Of a DNA stretch of 18,388 bases, positions 15,713 to 18,388 are shown one piece after another (positions within the stretch are counted from its first letter, which is position 1; every line of letters begins with the position of its first letter). Source of the stretch: Pseudomonadota bacterium (lineage in GTDB: Bacteria; Pseudomonadota; Alphaproteobacteria; Rhizobiales; Xanthobacteraceae); NCBI GenBank assembly GCA_023388935.1, contig JAEWFG010000199.1, forward strand, positions 1 to 18,388, read 5' to 3'. The notes under the pieces were generated by a model. The model did not search any database and was not told the DNA's origin. It was given only the letters and a program-made list of their open reading frames with translations. A program made the position numbers and the translations under genes.

Positions 15713-16963
15713 CTAGTCCAGTTGAATACGAATACCCTTGGCACCATTGAGAAGGCGCTTCAGGTGAAAGCCGGCCAGCGCATCGTCGGCGTGCATCCCG
15801 ACCAGCGCGGCAAAGGCCGGCATGGCGGCAGCGTCGCCGGCCTCCATCTTGGCAAAAGCCTGGGAATAAAGCGCCGTTTCAGGCGCTTCGAATTTGGTCT
15901 GCGGCAGCGGCTCGAACGCGCGCAGCGGCTCGCTGCGTCCGCGGAGCATCAACTCGCCCACCGGCCGGCCCTGAAAATTATCAGCCGCGTCGGCGACGCT
16001 GGAGCTGACGCAGATGCGGGTACCCAGTTGCTTGTTGGCAGCTTCCAGCCGCGCCGCGATGTTGATGGTGTCCCCATACGCGGTGTAGTCGAAAAAGCGG
16101 TTGCCGCCGAAATTGCCGACCAGGGCCGACCCGGCGTGAATGCCGATGCGGGTGGCGCCGAAATCCACGCCCTTGCTGCTCTGGCGCGCGCAAAAATCCT
16201 GGGCCCAAGCATTCAGATCATGGGCGCAGGCGACTGCACGCGTCGCATAGTCCGGCTGATCGCCGGGCGCGTTGAACAGCACCTGGATCGCATCGCCGAT
16301 GATCTTGGCGACCGTCCCCTCATGCGCGAAGACGACTTCGGTCATCCCGCCGACATACTCGTTAAGGAGCTCGCCCAGCGTCTCCGGCGGCGCGCTCTCG
16401 ACCAGGGACGTGAAGCCGGTGATATCAGTGAAAATGGTCGCGACATCGCGCCACTGCACCTCGATCCCTTCACCCTCGCCGCCCGCCGCCAGACGCTTGG
16501 CGAGTTCGGGCGAGAAATGGCGCGACAACGATGCGTGGGCGCGCTCCGCCTCCGCCTGTCGGCGCCGCACCTCGCGCAGCATCTCGACATGGCGGATGGT
16601 CTTCTGGATCGTCATTTCCAGGTCGGCGAAGTCGATCGGCTTCGTGAGGAAGTCGAACGCGCCGCGGTTCATGGCGGTGCGGATGTTGCTCATGTCGCCA
16701 TAGGCCGAGACGATGATGGTCGACTTCTTGTCCTCGGCCTCCTGGAGCTTCTGCAACAGCGACAGCCCATCCATGCGCGGCATGTTGATGTCCGAGACCA
16801 CCATGTCGACATGCGGATGCTGCTCGAGCGACTCCAGCGCCTCGAGGCCATCACGCGCGAACATGATGGCGACGCGCCCGTCGCGGATCTGCCTGCGGAA
16901 TTTTTGCAGGATCAGTGCCTCGAGGTCCGGCTCGTCGTCGACGAAGAGGATGGTCGCGGTCAT
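15713..16963 (-). CDS. response regulator with class III adenylate/guanylate cyclase output
   Basis: A 416-residue two-domain protein that should make cAMP (or cGMP) in response to phosphorylation. The N-terminal receiver (1-125) has the acidic pair D9/D10, phospho-acceptor D58 in SDINMP, Ser86 and Lys108. A helical, possibly coiled linker (126-150) leads to the cyclase domain (about 170-350). Both metal-binding aspartates are present (D180 in FTDITGF, D224 in IIGDAI), as are Lys220, Thr294 in FDYTAYGD, and the transition-state pair N301 and R305 in NIAARLE. The enzyme therefore looks active, and Lys/Thr at the base-reading positions favours ATP. A C-terminal tail of about 60 residues is of unknown use. 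It overlaps the upstream regulator gene by 4 bases (ATGA). Confidence 0.93.
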   Translation of the reverse strand: MTATILFVDDEPDLEALILQKFRRQIRDGRVAIMFARDGLEALESLEQHPHVDMVVSDINMPRMDGLSLLQKLQEAEDKKSTIIVSAYGDMSNIRTAMNRGAFDFLTKPIDFADLEMTIQKTIRHVEMLREVRRRQAEAERAHASLSRHFSPELAKRLAAGGEGEGIEVQWRDVATIFTDITGFTSLVESAPPETLGELLNEYVGGMTEVVFAHEGTVAKIIGDAIQVLFNAPGDQPDYATRAVACAHDLNAWAQDFCARQSSKGVDFGATRIGIHAGSALVGNFGGNRFFDYTAYGDTINIAARLEAANKQLGTRICVSSSVADAADNFQGRPVGELMLRGRSEPLRAFEPLPQTKFEAPETALYSQAFAKMEAGDAAAMPAFAALVGMHADDALAGFHLKRLLNGAKGIRIQLD

Positions 16964-17349
16964 GCGGCTTGCTCGAGCCTCGTGTCGATCTGCTGCCGCA
17001 GCAGAGCGAAGTCGATCGGCTTGGTCAGAAGCCCGGTGGCGCCGCGCTCGATCGCCTTCCGGTGCGTCTCGGCATCGCCATAGGCCGTGATCATGATGAC
17101 AGGAACGTCCGGATATTCTGCACGCACCTTCGGCAGCATGTCGAGCCCACTCATGCCGGGCATGTTGATGTCTGACAGGATCAGGATCAGCGAGGGGTCG
17201 CGAACCTCGGCGGCGCGCTTCAGCGCATCGGGCGCCGACGGCGCGAATTCCATCTGAAAGCGGCCGGCGCGCAGGTCACGCCGGAACTGCTGCCGGAACA
17301 GCGCCTCCACGTCGGGCTCGTCATCGACAACCAGGATGTAAACGTTCAA
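16960..17349 (-). CDS. single-domain response regulator (receiver only), TTG start
   Basis: A 129-residue stand-alone receiver domain with acidic residues D9 and D10, phospho-acceptor D60 in SDINMP, Thr88 in ITAYGD and Lys110 in LTKP. It has no output domain, so it should act through protein contacts or as a phosphate relay or sink between the kinase and the cyclase regulator. The start is a TTG at 17349-17347, overlapping the kinase stop (TTGA). A GGAGG at 17360-17356, 6 nt upstream, supports it, and no ATG or GTG is available near the conserved first strand. Its sequence is strikingly close to the receiver of the cyclase protein (VDDEPD-EAL, FRR, SDINMP-M-GL, TKPIDFA), indicating a tandem duplication. 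Confidence 0.93.
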   Translation of the reverse strand: MNVYILVVDDEPDVEALFRQQFRRDLRAGRFQMEFAPSAPDALKRAAEVRDPSLILILSDINMPGMSGLDMLPKVRAEYPDVPVIMITAYGDAETHRKAIERGATGLLTKPIDFALLRQQIDTRLEQAA

Positions 17350-18388
17350 GGCTTGCCTCCGGTAGTGTCCCCTGCCGCCATCGTACGCGGCAGCGTGATG
17401 ATGAACTCGGTGAATACACCAGGCTCGGTTTTCACATCGATCGTGCCGCCGTGCTGTTTCACGACGATGTCATGGCTCATGGAAAGGCCGAGCCCGGTCC
17501 CTTCGCCGGCCGGCTTCGTCGTGAAGAAGGGATTGAACATCTTCTGCTTCACCTCAGGCGGAATTCCGGTGCCGTTATCGCGGATCCGTATCTCGACCAT
17601 GCTGCCGAGGTTTCTGGTCGTCGCGCTCAGCGTAGGCTCGAACCCAACCGCCGCGCTCTCCTTGAGCTTTGCGGCGGCATAGAAGCCGTTCGAGATCAGG
17701 TTGAGGAAAACGCGCGTGATCTCCTGCGGATAGATGTCGATCATGCCGGCGGCGGGGTCGAAGTCGCGCTTGAGCGTAACATTGAAAGCGGGCCGTTCGG
17801 CACGTGCTCCGTGATAGGCCAGATTGAGGCTCTCTTCCACGATCGCGTTGATATCGGTCGGGCGATGCTCGCCTGAGCCTTCGCGCGAATGCAAGAGCAT
17901 GTTTCGGACGATGGAATCGGCGCGTCTGCCATGCTGCACCACCTTCTCGAGATTGCTCTTGAGCATGGCGGTCAGTTCGTCGATCTCCTCCTTGGTCTTG
18001 CCGTCGAGCGCTGCCGTTTGCAGGACCTCGTTGAGCTCGTCGATCAGCTCGGTCGACACGGAGGAGAAATTGTTGACGAAGTTGAGCGGGTTCTTGATCT
18101 CGTGGGCGATCCCCGCCGTGAGCTGGCCGAGCGAGGCGAGCTTCTCGGTCTGGATCAGGCGATCCTGAGCGGCGCGCAGATCGTTCAGCGATTGCCGCAG
18201 TTCTGCGGTCCGCTGCTCGACCTTGTTTTCGAGGTCGGCATAGGACTCCTGCAAGCGCGCACCCATGTGGTTGAACTGGTCCGCGAGCCCCTCCAGCTCG
18301 TCGCCGGTTTTGATCGAGATGCGCTGGGAGAAATCGCCGCCACCGATCCGCTCGGCGCCGCTGCGCAGCGCCTGGATCGGGCCAACCA
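17346..18388 (-). CDS. HAMP-containing sensor histidine kinase, C-terminal part (5' end outside window)
   Basis: The reading frame is open from the right edge of the window, so the real N-terminus, presumably a membrane-anchored sensor, lies outside. An internal Met at 18266 is not the start, because a HAMP domain precedes it: codons at 18386-18264 give PIQALRSGAERIGGGDF, a stretch through GDELEGL, and FNHM. A coiled coil follows (about 18255-18150), then the H-box AGIAHEIKNPLNF with the phospho-acceptor His codon at 18104-18102, the N-box FLNLISNGFYAA, the G1 box RDNGTGIP, the F-box FNPFFTTKP and the G2 box GEGTGLGLS. All catalytic motifs are intact. It should phosphorylate the receiver just downstream and probably the cyclase regulator. 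Its stop overlaps the next start by 4 bases. Confidence 0.93.
   Translation of the reverse strand, partial: VGPIQALRSGAERIGGGDFSQRISIKTGDELEGLADQFNHMGARLQESYADLENKVEQRTAELRQSLNDLRAAQDRLIQTEKLASLGQLTAGIAHEIKNPLNFVNNFSSVSTELIDELNEVLQTAALDGKTKEEIDELTAMLKSNLEKVVQHGRRADSIVRNMLLHSREGSGEHRPTDINAIVEESLNLAYHGARAERPAFNVTLKRDFDPAAGMIDIYPQEITRVFLNLISNGFYAAAKLKESAAVGFEPTLSATTRNLGSMVEIRIRDNGTGIPPEVKQKMFNPFFTTKPAGEGTGLGLSMSHDIVVKQHGGTIDVKTEPGVFTEFIITLPRTMAAGDTTGGKP

Overview
The window is high-GC alphaproteobacterial chromosome. Gene content, codon use and the style of intergenic palindrome point to Bradyrhizobium or a close relative; this assignment is from recognition and was not computed. It holds three blocks.

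Block 1 (1-604, minus strand): an 85-residue DUF6489-type protein, followed with a 1-base stop/start overlap by the start of an alpha/beta-hydrolase that runs off the left edge. A 398-bp gap (605-1002) separates this pair from the next block. The gap carries no convincing gene but has a near-consensus sigma-54 (-24/-12) promoter at 886-901, facing right.

Block 2 (1003-14718, plus strand): twelve tightly packed genes, probably one operon. The first five form a complete peptide-type (Opp/Dpp family) ABC importer: binding protein, two permeases, two ATPases. Next come two predicted cytoplasmic Ntn-hydrolases, a gamma-glutamyltransferase-like enzyme without a signal peptide and a DUF1028 protein whose second residue is Thr. 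Then comes a second complete importer in a different order: two ATPases, binding protein, two permeases. The inferred job is uptake of peptides or related amides by two transporters of different specificity and hydrolysis inside the cell, possibly for nitrogen scavenging given the sigma-54 site. The GGT-like enzyme lacks several residues that bind the gamma-glutamyl group in the E. coli enzyme, so its substrate is probably not glutathione. This locus is the best candidate in the window for an undescribed pathway.

Block 3 (14958-18388, minus strand): a signalling operon converging on block 2. It encodes a HAMP-containing histidine kinase (5' end outside the window), a single-domain response regulator starting at TTG, a receiver plus class III adenylate cyclase fusion, and a 248-residue protein resembling the CnbZ/RidA-like deaminases. 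Start/stop overlaps or an 8-bp gap link all four genes. The 239-bp space between the convergent blocks is filled by a nested palindromic element that could terminate transcription from both sides.
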